This document shows positions 1 to 6,951 of a stretch of DNA of 34,606 bases, one piece after another. The notes beneath the pieces were generated by a model. It had not been told where the DNA came from. It did not search any database and saw only the letters and a program-made list of their open reading frames with translations. This DNA is from Pseudomonadota bacterium (GTDB taxonomy: Bacteria; Pseudomonadota; Gammaproteobacteria; Steroidobacterales; Steroidobacteraceae), in contig CAUJHJ010000065.1 in NCBI GenBank assembly GCA_963204835.1, positions 1 through 34,606 on the forward strand. The letters are read 5' to 3'. Within the stretch, counting starts at the first letter, position 1. Each line of letters opens with the position of its first letter. The position numbers were made by a program, and so were the translations under genes.

Positions 1-678
1 AACGACTACCCGCAGGGCGCCGAGCTCTACACCTCCGACCTCGACGGCAAGAACGTCAAGCGCCTGACGAACAACAAGTGGTATGAAGCGGAAGTATCCG
101 TCTCGCCCGACGGCAAGTGGATCGTCTTCGGCCGCCAGATCGACGGCAAGATGGACCTCTGGCGCATGCGCCCCGACGGCACCGGCGAGCAGCAGATCAC
201 CTTCACGGACGACTGGCAGGAAGGCGCGCCTTTCTACCTGCCCGACAACAAGACGATCCTCTATCGCGCCTGGAAGCGCAGCGAGTACGGCAAGGTGAAG
301 CCGACGCCGATGACCGTCTTCACGATCCGGCACGACGGCAAGCAACACACCGTGCGCACATTCGACCACGACATGAACTGGGCGCCCTATCCGGCCCCGG
401 ATGGCCGGCACTACGTGTTCGTGCGCATCGTCGAGGGCAACAACTGGGAAATCTTCCTGGGTGACCTCGCGGGCGGCGAGCCGAAGCGCCTCACCTACAG
501 CCCCGGCTTCGACGGATTCCCGTCGCTCTCGCCGGACGGCAAGAAGATGCTGTTCGCGCGCAGCACCGGCGGCGGATTCATGTCGAACCTCTACACGCAC
601 GTCATGGACGTGTCTTCGCTGAACCTTGGTCCGGCCAACTTCAAGGGCGTGCCGGGCATCAAGGCACCGAAGAAGTAG
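1..678 (+). CDS. PD40/TolB-like beta-propeller protein, 3' part only
   Basis: The reading frame is open from the first base and stops with TAG at 678, giving 225 residues of a protein whose start lies outside the window. Repeated blades are visible: the motif SPDGK followed by a hydrophobic strand occurs twice (VSPDGKWIVF and LSPDGKKMLF), with LWRMRPDGTGEQQIT between them. This is the PD40 (WD40-like) repeat found in TolB and in the propeller of S9 peptidases. The visible part ends in KAPKK with no hydrolase domain after the propeller, so a peptidase is unlikely unless its catalytic domain is upstream. Such proteins are usually periplasmic and bind protein or glycan partners. No partner can be inferred. 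The next gene, murB, is 183 nt away and separated by hairpins. Confidence 0.85.
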   Translation, partial: NDYPQGAELYTSDLDGKNVKRLTNNKWYEAEVSVSPDGKWIVFGRQIDGKMDLWRMRPDGTGEQQITFTDDWQEGAPFYLPDNKTILYRAWKRSEYGKVKPTPMTVFTIRHDGKQHTVRTFDHDMNWAPYPAPDGRHYVFVRIVEGNNWEIFLGDLAGGEPKRLTYSPGFDGFPSLSPDGKKMLFARSTGGGFMSNLYTHVMDVSSLNLGPANFKGVPGIKAPKK

Positions 679-689
679 CGGACAGGCGG

Positions 690-750
690 GGCCACTTCGC
701 GTGGTCCTTGCTCGCCATCCCCACGCTGGCAGGGCTGCCCGTCCTGCCAG
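690..750 (+). terminator. Two hairpins after the propeller gene, possible terminator
   Basis: CTGGCAGG at 726-733 pairs perfectly with CCTGCCAG at 743-750 across a 9-nt loop. A weaker hairpin (CCAC, loop, GTGG) lies at about 692-705. Neither is followed by a T run, so this is not a standard intrinsic terminator. It may be a transcript-end stabilising stem or a Rho-assisted stop. The 679-847 stretch holds nothing else I can support. Confidence 0.35.
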
Positions 751-847
751 CGGCGGGGCACGAGCCGCGTCCCTGCAATTCCTGCGACGTGCAGAAGGCT
801 GCCTCGCGCAAGTGGCGTGACCGCCCCGGGAGTCCGTCCCCGTAAGG

Positions 848-853
848 TATCCT
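848..853 (+). promoter_or_regulatory. -10-like hexamer TATCCT before murB
   Basis: TATCCT ends 8 nt before the ATG at 862 and no Shine-Dalgarno lies between them, which fits a leaderless or near-leaderless transcript. No -35 element is recognisable, so the call is tentative. Confidence 0.4.
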
Positions 854-861
854 GCGGGGCG

Positions 862-1902
862 ATGGGCGCGCCCGCAGGCAACGAAGGCTATTCGGTTCTC
901 GAGAACGCCTCGCTGCGCGAGCGCAATACCTTCGGCGTGCAGGCTCGCGCCGGCCTGCTCATCGAGGTGCGCGAGCCTGCGGCGCTCGCGGAGCTGTCCG
1001 GTTCCGTGCGGCTGCGCGGCGAGCCCTTGCTCGTGCTCGGCGAAGGCAGCAACGTGCTGCTGACGCGCGACTGGCCGGGAGTCGTGCTGACGATCGCCGC
1101 GCGCGGCATCGAGGTGCTCGACGACGACGGCGCGACCGCGCGCATCCGCGTGCAGGCCGGCGAACACTGGAACGATTTCGTCTACTGGTCGTTGGCCCAG
1201 GGCTTCGGCGGCCTGGAGAACCTGGTGCTCATCCCGGGCGCGGTCGGCGCGGCGCCGATCCAGAACATCGGCGCCTACGGCACCGAAGTACGCGAGTTCA
1301 TCGCAGCGGTCGATGCGTGGGACCGCGAGGCGATCGCAATGGTGCGCCTCGACAATGCCCAGTGCGGATTCTCCTATCGCGATTCGCACTTCAAGCGCGC
1401 CGGCGACCGCTATGTCGTCACCGCCGTCACCTTTGCGCTGACCCGCCGCCCTGCACTGCGGCTCGACTACGCCGGCGTGCGTGATGAGCTCGCGGCGATG
1501 GGTGTCGTGGATCCGACGCCCGCCACGCTCGCCGGGGCGATCGCGCGCCTGCGCCGGCGCAAGCTGCCCGATCCGGCGCAGGTCGGCAATGCAGGCAGCT
1601 TCTTCAAGAACCCGGTGGTGGGAGATGCGCTCGCGCTGGCATTGCGCCGCGAACACGCCGGCCTGCCGGCCTGGCCGGCAGGCGAGGGCAGGACGAAGCT
1701 GTCCGCCGCATGGCTGATCGAACGCGCGGGCCTCAAGGGCCTGCGCGAGGGCGATGCCGGCATTTCCGCACGCCACGCGCTGGTGCTTGTCAATCACGGC
1801 CGTGCGAGCGGCGCGCAACTCTGGGCGCTCGCCCAGCGCGTGCGCGACACGGTGCGCGAGCGCTTCGGTGTCGACCTGGAACCCGAGCCGCGCGTCATCT
1901 GA
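862..1902 (+). CDS. murB: UDP-N-acetylenolpyruvoylglucosamine reductase MurB
   Basis: MurB is the FAD- and NADPH-dependent cytoplasmic enzyme that makes UDP-MurNAc, the second committed step of peptidoglycan precursor synthesis. The protein begins around LRERNTFGVQARA and has the FAD-binding stretch LVLGEGSNVLL and IPGAVGAAPIQNIGAYG. The catalytic signatures are present: SYRDSHFK (Arg of the active site), GNAGSFFKNP (proton-donating Ser) and the C-terminal EPRVI (Glu). At 346 residues it matches the E. coli-type (type I) enzyme of about 340. I chose the ATG at 862. A GTG at 817 would add 15 residues, but the TATCCT at 848-853 would then lie inside the gene, and neither start has a clear ribosome binding site. 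It stands alone between the propeller gene and the TetR operon. Confidence 0.95.
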   Translation: MGAPAGNEGYSVLENASLRERNTFGVQARAGLLIEVREPAALAELSGSVRLRGEPLLVLGEGSNVLLTRDWPGVVLTIAARGIEVLDDDGATARIRVQAGEHWNDFVYWSLAQGFGGLENLVLIPGAVGAAPIQNIGAYGTEVREFIAAVDAWDREAIAMVRLDNAQCGFSYRDSHFKRAGDRYVVTAVTFALTRRPALRLDYAGVRDELAAMGVVDPTPATLAGAIARLRRRKLPDPAQVGNAGSFFKNPVVGDALALALRREHAGLPAWPAGEGRTKLSAAWLIERAGLKGLREGDAGISARHALVLVNHGRASGAQLWALAQRVRDTVRERFGVDLEPEPRVI

Positions 1903-1932
1903 GCGGCGGCGAGGCGGCCGGCCAGCCCGGGC

Positions 1933-1961
1933 TTGCTATTAATTAAATGTTGAATTAATTT
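1933..1961 (+). promoter_or_regulatory. Promoter and palindromic operator of the TetR-exporter operon
   Basis: ATTAATT at 1938-1944 and AATTAAT at 1953-1959 form a perfect 7-bp inverted repeat with an 8-nt spacer, in an AT island unlike the surrounding GC-rich sequence. It lies between and over a possible -35 (TTGCTA, 1933-1938) and -10 (TAATTT, 1956-1961) spaced by 17 nt. A TetR dimer bound here would block RNA polymerase, so autorepression is the likely reading. The -10 ends 7 nt before the ATG at 1969. Confidence 0.6.
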
Positions 1962-1968
1962 AGTGGGC

Positions 1969-2667
1969 ATGACAGCCGCACGCCGAAGACGGGCGCCGCG
2001 GGCCGGCCGCACGGTCGGCCGGCCGCGCGGCCAGGATCCCGGCGTGCGCGCCCGGCTGGTCGACGCGGCGATCGCGCAATTCATCCGGGTCGGCATCCAG
2101 GGCGCGTCGTTGCGCGCGATCGCGGAAGAGGCGGGCGTGACCCCGGCCATGCTGCATTACTACTTCGGCGACAAGCGGCAGATGACGCTGGCGGTGGTCC
2201 AGGAGCGCCTGCTGCCGGCGATCGAGCCTCTGCGGGCCGGGATCGAGGCCGCCGCGCCGGACGCAGCGGGGCTGGTCCGCGCCTTCGTGGAAGGCGTGGG
2301 CGACATGGTCGAGAGGCACCCGTGGCTGCCGCCCTTGTGGATCCGCGAGGTGCTGTGCGAGGGCGGCGCGTTGCGTGATGCGCTGTTCAAGGGCCTCATC
2401 CCGAAGCTGCCGCAGAGGCTTGCACGGGGCTTCGCGACGGCACAGGCCGAGGGCCGCATGCACCCGGACCTCGACCCGCGCCTCATGGTGGTGTCCCTTG
2501 TCGGCCTGACATTGTTTCCCGCTGCAGGGGCGCCGATCTGGCGTCAGTTGTTCACCGCGGACGATATCGGTGCCGACGTGTTGCGCAGGCACACGCTGGC
2601 GCTGCTCGACCATGGCATGGGTGCGGGCCGACGGGACGCCGGGCGCAGGGGAGGGACAACCGGATGA
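1969..2667 (+). CDS. TetR-family repressor (CecR/YbiH-like) of the exporter operon
   Basis: The N-terminal helix-turn-helix is clear: a run from about residue 30 (LVDAAIAQF), then GASLRAIAEEAGVTPAMLHYYFGDKRQM, the TetR recognition helix and following Tyr-Phe. The remainder is a helical ligand-binding domain. At 232 residues from ATG 1969 it is a normal TetR size. A GTG at 1963 would add two residues. The first residues are very Arg-rich (RRRRAP), probably a flexible DNA-contacting tail. It overlaps the next gene by ATGA at 2664-2667, so it is the first gene of the exporter operon. This order (TetR regulator, HlyD protein, ABC ATPase, permease) mirrors E. coli cecR-ybhGFSR, which is known to affect resistance to certain antibiotics. 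The ligand here is unknown. Confidence 0.9.
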   Translation: MTAARRRRAPRAGRTVGRPRGQDPGVRARLVDAAIAQFIRVGIQGASLRAIAEEAGVTPAMLHYYFGDKRQMTLAVVQERLLPAIEPLRAGIEAAAPDAAGLVRAFVEGVGDMVERHPWLPPLWIREVLCEGGALRDALFKGLIPKLPQRLARGFATAQAEGRMHPDLDPRLMVVSLVGLTLFPAAGAPIWRQLFTADDIGADVLRRHTLALLDHGMGAGRRDAGRRGGTTG

Positions 2668-3638
2668 TTCATCGCCACCACCGCGCTGCTGGTTTCGGGT
2701 TGCTGCTGGCGATCGCGGCGTTGCTGGGTGCGTGTGCCAAGGCGCCGCCGCAGGCGCTCGGTACGCTCGAGTTCGACCGCATCTCGCTGCCATCACCGGT
2801 CGCGGAACGCATCGTCGAGGTCGGCGTGCGCGAGGGCGAGCGCGTAAGGGTGGGGCAGCTGCTTCTGCAGCTCGATGCGTCGCACACCCGCGCGGAACTC
2901 GCCGCGGCGGAGGCGCAGGCGCAGCAGCAGCGCGAACTGTTGCGCGAGGCGCAGGTGGGGCCGCGCAAGGAAGACATTGCGCGTGCGCGCGCCGACCTCG
3001 CCGCCGCGGTGGCGACCGCCCGGCAGGCGCGCGCGAACTACGAGCGCCTGCAGCCGCTTGCGGGCGAGGACTACGTATCCGCCGCCGACCTCGACCGGGC
3101 GCGTGCCGCCGCCGGGTCGGCGGATGGCGCGGTGGGCGCCGCTCGTGCGGCGCTCGACGTGCTGCTGCATGGCAGCCGGCCGGAACAGATTGCGCAGGCC
3201 AGGGCGGCAGTGGCATCGGCAGAGGCGCAGGCCGCGGCGCAGCGAGTGCTGCTCGGCAAGTTGGACGTGGTTGCGCCGCGCGACGGCATCGTCGACAGCA
3301 TCCCGTACAAGCTCGGCGATCAGGCGCCGGTCGGTGCGCCGCTGGCGATCCTGCTGGCCGGTGAGGCGCCGTACGCGCGCATCTATGTGCCGGAGCCGCT
3401 GCGCGCGGGCCTGCGGGTCGGCGATCGGGTGCGCGTGTTCGTCGATGGGCGCGAGCAGTCATTCGAGGGCCAAGTGCGCATGATCCGCAACGAGCCGGTG
3501 TTCACGCCGTACTACGCGCTGATCGGCGACGATGCGGCGCGGCTCAGTTTCATTGCGGAAGTGTCCCTCGGCGGCGCTGCGGCCGAGCTGCCGGCGGGGC
3601 TGCCGCTGCGCGCCGAACTGCCGGGTGCGATGCCTTGA
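2664..3638 (+). CDS. HlyD-family periplasmic adaptor lipoprotein (YbhG-like)
   Basis: This 324-residue protein starts with an arginine/histidine-rich n-region and a hydrophobic segment ending in LLGACAKAP, a good lipobox, so it is probably an inner-membrane-anchored lipoprotein. After it come a first lipoyl half (ISLPSPVAERIVEVGVREGERVRVGQLLLQLD), a long alanine/glutamate/arginine-rich coiled-coil hairpin (about residues 70-185) and a second lipoyl half plus beta-barrel (VVAPRDGIVDSIPYKLGDQAPVG). This is the layout of membrane fusion proteins that link an ABC exporter to an outer-membrane duct. The start codon overlaps the TetR stop by 4 nt and its own stop overlaps the next start, so translation is probably coupled. 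No outer-membrane TolC partner is encoded in the window. Confidence 0.92.
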   Translation: MIHRHHRAAGFGLLLAIAALLGACAKAPPQALGTLEFDRISLPSPVAERIVEVGVREGERVRVGQLLLQLDASHTRAELAAAEAQAQQQRELLREAQVGPRKEDIARARADLAAAVATARQARANYERLQPLAGEDYVSAADLDRARAAAGSADGAVGAARAALDVLLHGSRPEQIAQARAAVASAEAQAAAQRVLLGKLDVVAPRDGIVDSIPYKLGDQAPVGAPLAILLAGEAPYARIYVPEPLRAGLRVGDRVRVFVDGREQSFEGQVRMIRNEPVFTPYYALIGDDAARLSFIAEVSLGGAAAELPAGLPLRAELPGAMP

Positions 3639-4609
3639 GTGCGCGGCCACCGTCCGGCGTCGACACCGCCATCCGGGCACGGGGCCTTGGCAAGCACTTC
3701 GGCGGGCTCGTCGCTGTCGACAGGGTCGATCTCACGGTGCCCGCCGGGCAGGTGTACGGTTTCCTCGGCCCCAATGGCTCCGGCAAGTCCACCACCATCC
3801 GGATGCTCTGCGGCCTCTTGTTGCCCAGCGCCGGTGAGATCGAGGTGCTCGGCCTCGAAGTGCCGAGGCAGGCCGAGGCGCTGCGCAGCCGGGTCGGCTA
3901 CATGACCCAGAAATTCTCGCTGTTCGACGACCTTTCCGTGCGCGAGAACCTCGAGTTCGTGGCTGCAATCCAGGGTGTCGCGCAGGCCGAAACCGCGGCC
4001 CGTGTCGATGAGCTGCTGGCCCGCTATCGCTTCGAGGATCGCGAGCGGCAGCTGGCAGGCACCTTGAGTGGCGGGTGGAAGCAGCGTCTTGGGCTCGCGT
4101 GTGCCGTAATCCACCGGCCGGAGCTCCTGTTCCTCGATGAACCGACCAGCGCGGTCGACCCCGAGTCGCGCCGCGACTTCTGGGAGAAGCTGTTCGAGCT
4201 CGCCGATGCCGGCACCACGATCATGGTGTCAACCCACTTGATGGACGAGGCCGAGCGTTGCCACCGGCTCGCCATCCTCGATCGCGGCCGGCTGGTCGCG
4301 GATGGCACGCCGGCGCAGCTCGCGGGTGCGCTCGCCGGGCGCACCCTGCTGGTCGAGACGGCGACCCCGCGTCGCGTGCTCGAGGCGTTGGTCGGCGTCG
4401 CGGGCCTCCTGAGCGTGGTGCAGATCGGCAGCAACCTGCGCGTCCTGACCGGGGATGGCGCCGACCCGAGGCGGGCGTTGCGTGACATCGAAGCCGCGCT
4501 CGGCGAGACCGGGCTCGCCGCCGACGTCACCGAAGTCGCATCGAACCTCGAGGACGTATTCGTCGCGGCGACCCGCAACGGGTCCCGGCCCCCGGAACGC
4601 GCGCCATGA
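3635..4609 (+). CDS. ABC-2 exporter ATP-binding protein, single nucleotide-binding domain
   Basis: All ABC ATPase signatures are present: Walker A GPNGSGKST (45-53), Q-loop Gln92, signature LSGGWKQ (144-150), Walker B LLFLDEP (164-170) and switch His201. The C-terminal 80 residues (from about 230) are the DUF4162-like tail common in drug and lipid exporters of the ABC-2 class. The only plausible start that covers the N-terminus is a TTG at 3635, overlapping the upstream TGA. Its stop overlaps the permease ATG at 4606. At 324 residues it has a single ATPase domain. E. coli YbhF, its counterpart in the similar operon, carries two tandem ATPase domains, so this exporter should use a homodimer of this subunit. 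Confidence 0.95.
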   Translation: MSARPPSGVDTAIRARGLGKHFGGLVAVDRVDLTVPAGQVYGFLGPNGSGKSTTIRMLCGLLLPSAGEIEVLGLEVPRQAEALRSRVGYMTQKFSLFDDLSVRENLEFVAAIQGVAQAETAARVDELLARYRFEDRERQLAGTLSGGWKQRLGLACAVIHRPELLFLDEPTSAVDPESRRDFWEKLFELADAGTTIMVSTHLMDEAERCHRLAILDRGRLVADGTPAQLAGALAGRTLLVETATPRRVLEALVGVAGLLSVVQIGSNLRVLTGDGADPRRALRDIEAALGETGLAADVTEVASNLEDVFVAATRNGSRPPERAP

Positions 4610-5715
4610 AATGGCGCCGCCTGTGGGCGATCACCACGAAGGAGCTGCGCCAGCTGCGGCGGGACCGCGTGAGCCTCGGCATGATCGTCGGCATCCCGGT
4701 GATCCAGCTGGTGCTGTTCGGTTATGCCATCAACACCAACGTGCGCGACATCGCGGCCGGCATCGCCGACCAGGCGAATACCTCGGCGTCGCGGGCACTC
4801 GTGATGGACATGCTCGCCACGGACGTAGTGGCGCCGGCTGCGAGCGCCAACACGCCGCAACAGTTGATGGAAATGATCCAGCGCGGGCAGATCGGTGTCG
4901 GCATCGTCATCCCGCCGGACTTCGAACAGCGCCGCCACGACGGCCGGCCGGTCGCGCAGGTGCTAGTGGATGGCAGCGACACCGCCGTGCAGGCAGTGGC
5001 CGCGCAGCTGGCCCAGGTGCCGGTCGATGGCGCAGCCCCGGACCCGCGTGCGCCCGCGCGCAGTACGCCGCCGGAAGGCGCGATCAGCGTGGTGAGCTTC
5101 TACAACCCCGAGCGTCGCTCGGCGGTCAACGTCGTGCCGGGCCTGATCGGCGTGATCCTGACCATGACGATGGTCATGTTCACCGGCATCGCAATCGTGC
5201 GCGAGCACGAGCGCGGCAACATGGAGATGCTGATCGCGACGCCCCTCACCAGTGCGGAGCTGATGATCGGCAAGGTGCTGCCGTACATCGGCATCGGCCT
5301 GCTGCAGGTGAGCGTGATCCTCGCGCTCGGGCGATGGCTGTTCGCGGTGCCGGTGCGCGGCGGCCTGCTCGATGTCTATGTGGCCGCGGGCCTGCTGATC
5401 GTCGCGAATCTCGCGCTCGGGCTCCTGATCTCGACCCGCGCCCGTTCCCAGTTCCAGGCGATGCAGATGACGATGTTCGTGTTCCTGCCGTCGATCCTCC
5501 TGTCCGGCTTCCTGTTTCCATTCGCCGGCATGCCGAAGGTTGCGCAGTGGCTGGCCGAGGTCTTGCCGTTGACGCATTTCATCCGGCTGATCCGTGGCGT
5601 GATGCTGCGGGGCGCCGGGCTCGCGCAGCAATGGACCGAAGTGGCGGCGCTCGCGGGCTTCACGTTCGTGATGATGGCGGTGGCGATCCGGCGATTCAGG
5701 AAGCGGCTGGACTGA
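4606..5715 (+). CDS. ABC-2 type permease (YbhS/YbhR-like)
   Basis: This 369-residue inner-membrane protein has one N-terminal helix (about residues 25-43, MIVGIPVIQLVLFGYAI), a periplasmic domain of about 130 residues, and five more helices from about residue 165. It contains the family motif REHERGNMEMLIATPLTSAELMIGKVLPYI, the coupling region of ABC2_membrane_3 permeases. It overlaps the ATPase gene by 4 nt and ends the operon. Only one permease gene is present, whereas ybhGFSR has two (YbhS and YbhR), so a homodimeric channel is inferred. A GC-rich stem (5716-5740) separates it from the next gene. Confidence 0.93.
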   Translation: MKWRRLWAITTKELRQLRRDRVSLGMIVGIPVIQLVLFGYAINTNVRDIAAGIADQANTSASRALVMDMLATDVVAPAASANTPQQLMEMIQRGQIGVGIVIPPDFEQRRHDGRPVAQVLVDGSDTAVQAVAAQLAQVPVDGAAPDPRAPARSTPPEGAISVVSFYNPERRSAVNVVPGLIGVILTMTMVMFTGIAIVREHERGNMEMLIATPLTSAELMIGKVLPYIGIGLLQVSVILALGRWLFAVPVRGGLLDVYVAAGLLIVANLALGLLISTRARSQFQAMQMTMFVFLPSILLSGFLFPFAGMPKVAQWLAEVLPLTHFIRLIRGVMLRGAGLAQQWTEVAALAGFTFVMMAVAIRRFRKRLD

Positions 5716-5779
5716 CGGCGGCGTCGCCGGCCGGCCGCCATTGCCCTACACTTGCGCTCCGGCAAGCCATAGGTCAGCA

Positions 5780-6508
5780 ATGGAATTCACCTCGCCCGAG
5801 TTCTGGATCGCAGTCGGCCAGATCATCCTCATCGACATCCTGCTCGGCGGTGACAACGCGGTCGTCATTGCGCTCGCCTCGCGCCGCCTTCCGCATGATC
5901 GGCGCAAGCAGGCGATCTTCTGGGGTGTGTTCGGTGCGGTGGCGCTGCGCGTGGTGCTGATCTATTTCGCGCTGCAACTGCTGCGCGTTCCCTTCCTCAA
6001 GCTCGGCGGCGGCCTCCTGCTGCTGTGGATCGGCGTCAAGCTGCTGCTGCCGCAGAAGGAGGGCGAGGGCCACGACATCGACGCGAGCACGCACCTGCTC
6101 GGCGCGATCCGCACGATCGTGGTGGCCGACGCGGTCATGAGCCTCGACAACGTCATCGCCATCGCCGCCGCGGCCAAGGACCATGTCGGGCTGGTGGTGT
6201 TCGGCCTGATCGTGAGCGTGCCGATCATCGTCTGGGGAAGCCGCTTCGTCCTGAAGCTGATGGACCGCTTTCCCATCGTCATCGTCGGTGGTGCGGCGTT
6301 GCTCGGCTGGATCGCGGGCGACATGATCGCCCACGATGTTGCGCTCCATGCGCACGCCGCGGCCTTGCTGCCCGGCAAGTGGCTGTATGCCGCGCCCGTC
6401 GCGGGCGCGGTGCTGGTGGTGGCGATCGGCAAGCTTCTGGCGGCGCGCCTGCCGGAAACGCCCGCGGCGGCGGGGCCGGTGGATCTTGCGCGCCGCGACG
6501 GCTCATGA
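5780..6508 (+). CDS. TerC-family (YjbE-type) integral membrane metal exporter
   Basis: This 242-residue polytopic protein carries both TerC signature motifs, DILLGGDNAVVIALASRRLP near the N-terminus and VADAVMSLDNVIAIAAAA near the middle, each placing an Asp-Asn pair in a membrane helix. TerC/YjbE proteins are associated with manganese efflux and metallation of exported proteins. I chose the ATG at 5780, where MEFTSPEFW begins, over an upstream TTG because the upstream codons look non-coding and a TACACT -10-like hexamer (5747-5752) lies there. The loop around residue 95 (KEGEGHDID) may be cytoplasmic. It is followed within 10 nt by the stress-protein gene, so they are likely cotranscribed. 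Confidence 0.9.
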   Translation: MEFTSPEFWIAVGQIILIDILLGGDNAVVIALASRRLPHDRRKQAIFWGVFGAVALRVVLIYFALQLLRVPFLKLGGGLLLLWIGVKLLLPQKEGEGHDIDASTHLLGAIRTIVVADAVMSLDNVIAIAAAAKDHVGLVVFGLIVSVPIIVWGSRFVLKLMDRFPIVIVGGAALLGWIAGDMIAHDVALHAHAAALLPGKWLYAAPVAGAVLVVAIGKLLAARLPETPAAAGPVDLARRDGS

Positions 6509-6518
6509 AGGAGTGTCC

Positions 6519-6947
6519 ATGCTGAACCTGCTGATTGCCGTTGACGGTTCGACGTATTCCGATCGCGCGATCGACTATGCGCTGGCCCGCGCCGCGGCCA
6601 CCCGCGATGGCGCCGAGGTGCACCTGCTCAACGTGCAGGCGCCGCTCGCCGGCGTGAACGTGAAGCTCTTCATCAGCCAGGACAGCCTGCAGGCCCACTA
6701 CCGCGAGCAGGGCACGGCCGTGCTCGCAGGCCCGCGCAAGCGCCTGTCAGGGAGCGGGCTGCCCTTCGATCACCATATCGGCGTTGGCGATCCCAGCCAG
6801 GTGATCGTCGAGTATGCGGGCAGCAAGCGCTGCGACGAGATCGTGATGGGCACGCACGGGCGCGGCTTCCTCGGCGGGGTGGTGCTGGGGTCGGTCGCGC
6901 AGCGGGTCGTGCAACTCGCGCCCTTGCCGGTGGTCCTGGTCAAGTGA
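6519..6947 (+). CDS. Universal stress protein, UspA family
   Basis: This 142-residue single-domain Usp begins MLNLLIAVDGSTYSDRAIDYALA, the typical first strand with the Asp that contacts the nucleotide. It ends with the ATP-binding motif MGTHGRGFLGGVVLGSVAQRVV (G-2x-G-9x-G-S/T), so it belongs to the ATP-binding branch. The ATG at 6519 has a good ribosome binding site, AAGGAG at 6508-6513, which overlaps the end of the TerC gene. Usp proteins are cytoplasmic dimers that influence survival in stress; no specific partner is known. Pairing with a TerC protein suggests a shared stress or metal response, which is an inference. It converges with the transglycosylase gene with a 4-nt gap. Confidence 0.93.
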   Translation: MLNLLIAVDGSTYSDRAIDYALARAAATRDGAEVHLLNVQAPLAGVNVKLFISQDSLQAHYREQGTAVLAGPRKRLSGSGLPFDHHIGVGDPSQVIVEYAGSKRCDEIVMGTHGRGFLGGVVLGSVAQRVVQLAPLPVVLVK

Positions 6948-6951
6948 CCGG

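Noticed and set aside
1960-3462. A 500-codon open frame on the minus strand across the TetR and HlyD genes
   Set aside because: Its translation is Arg/Ala/Pro-rich with no recognisable domain, while the plus strand has clear TetR and HlyD motifs. It is an effect of high GC content.
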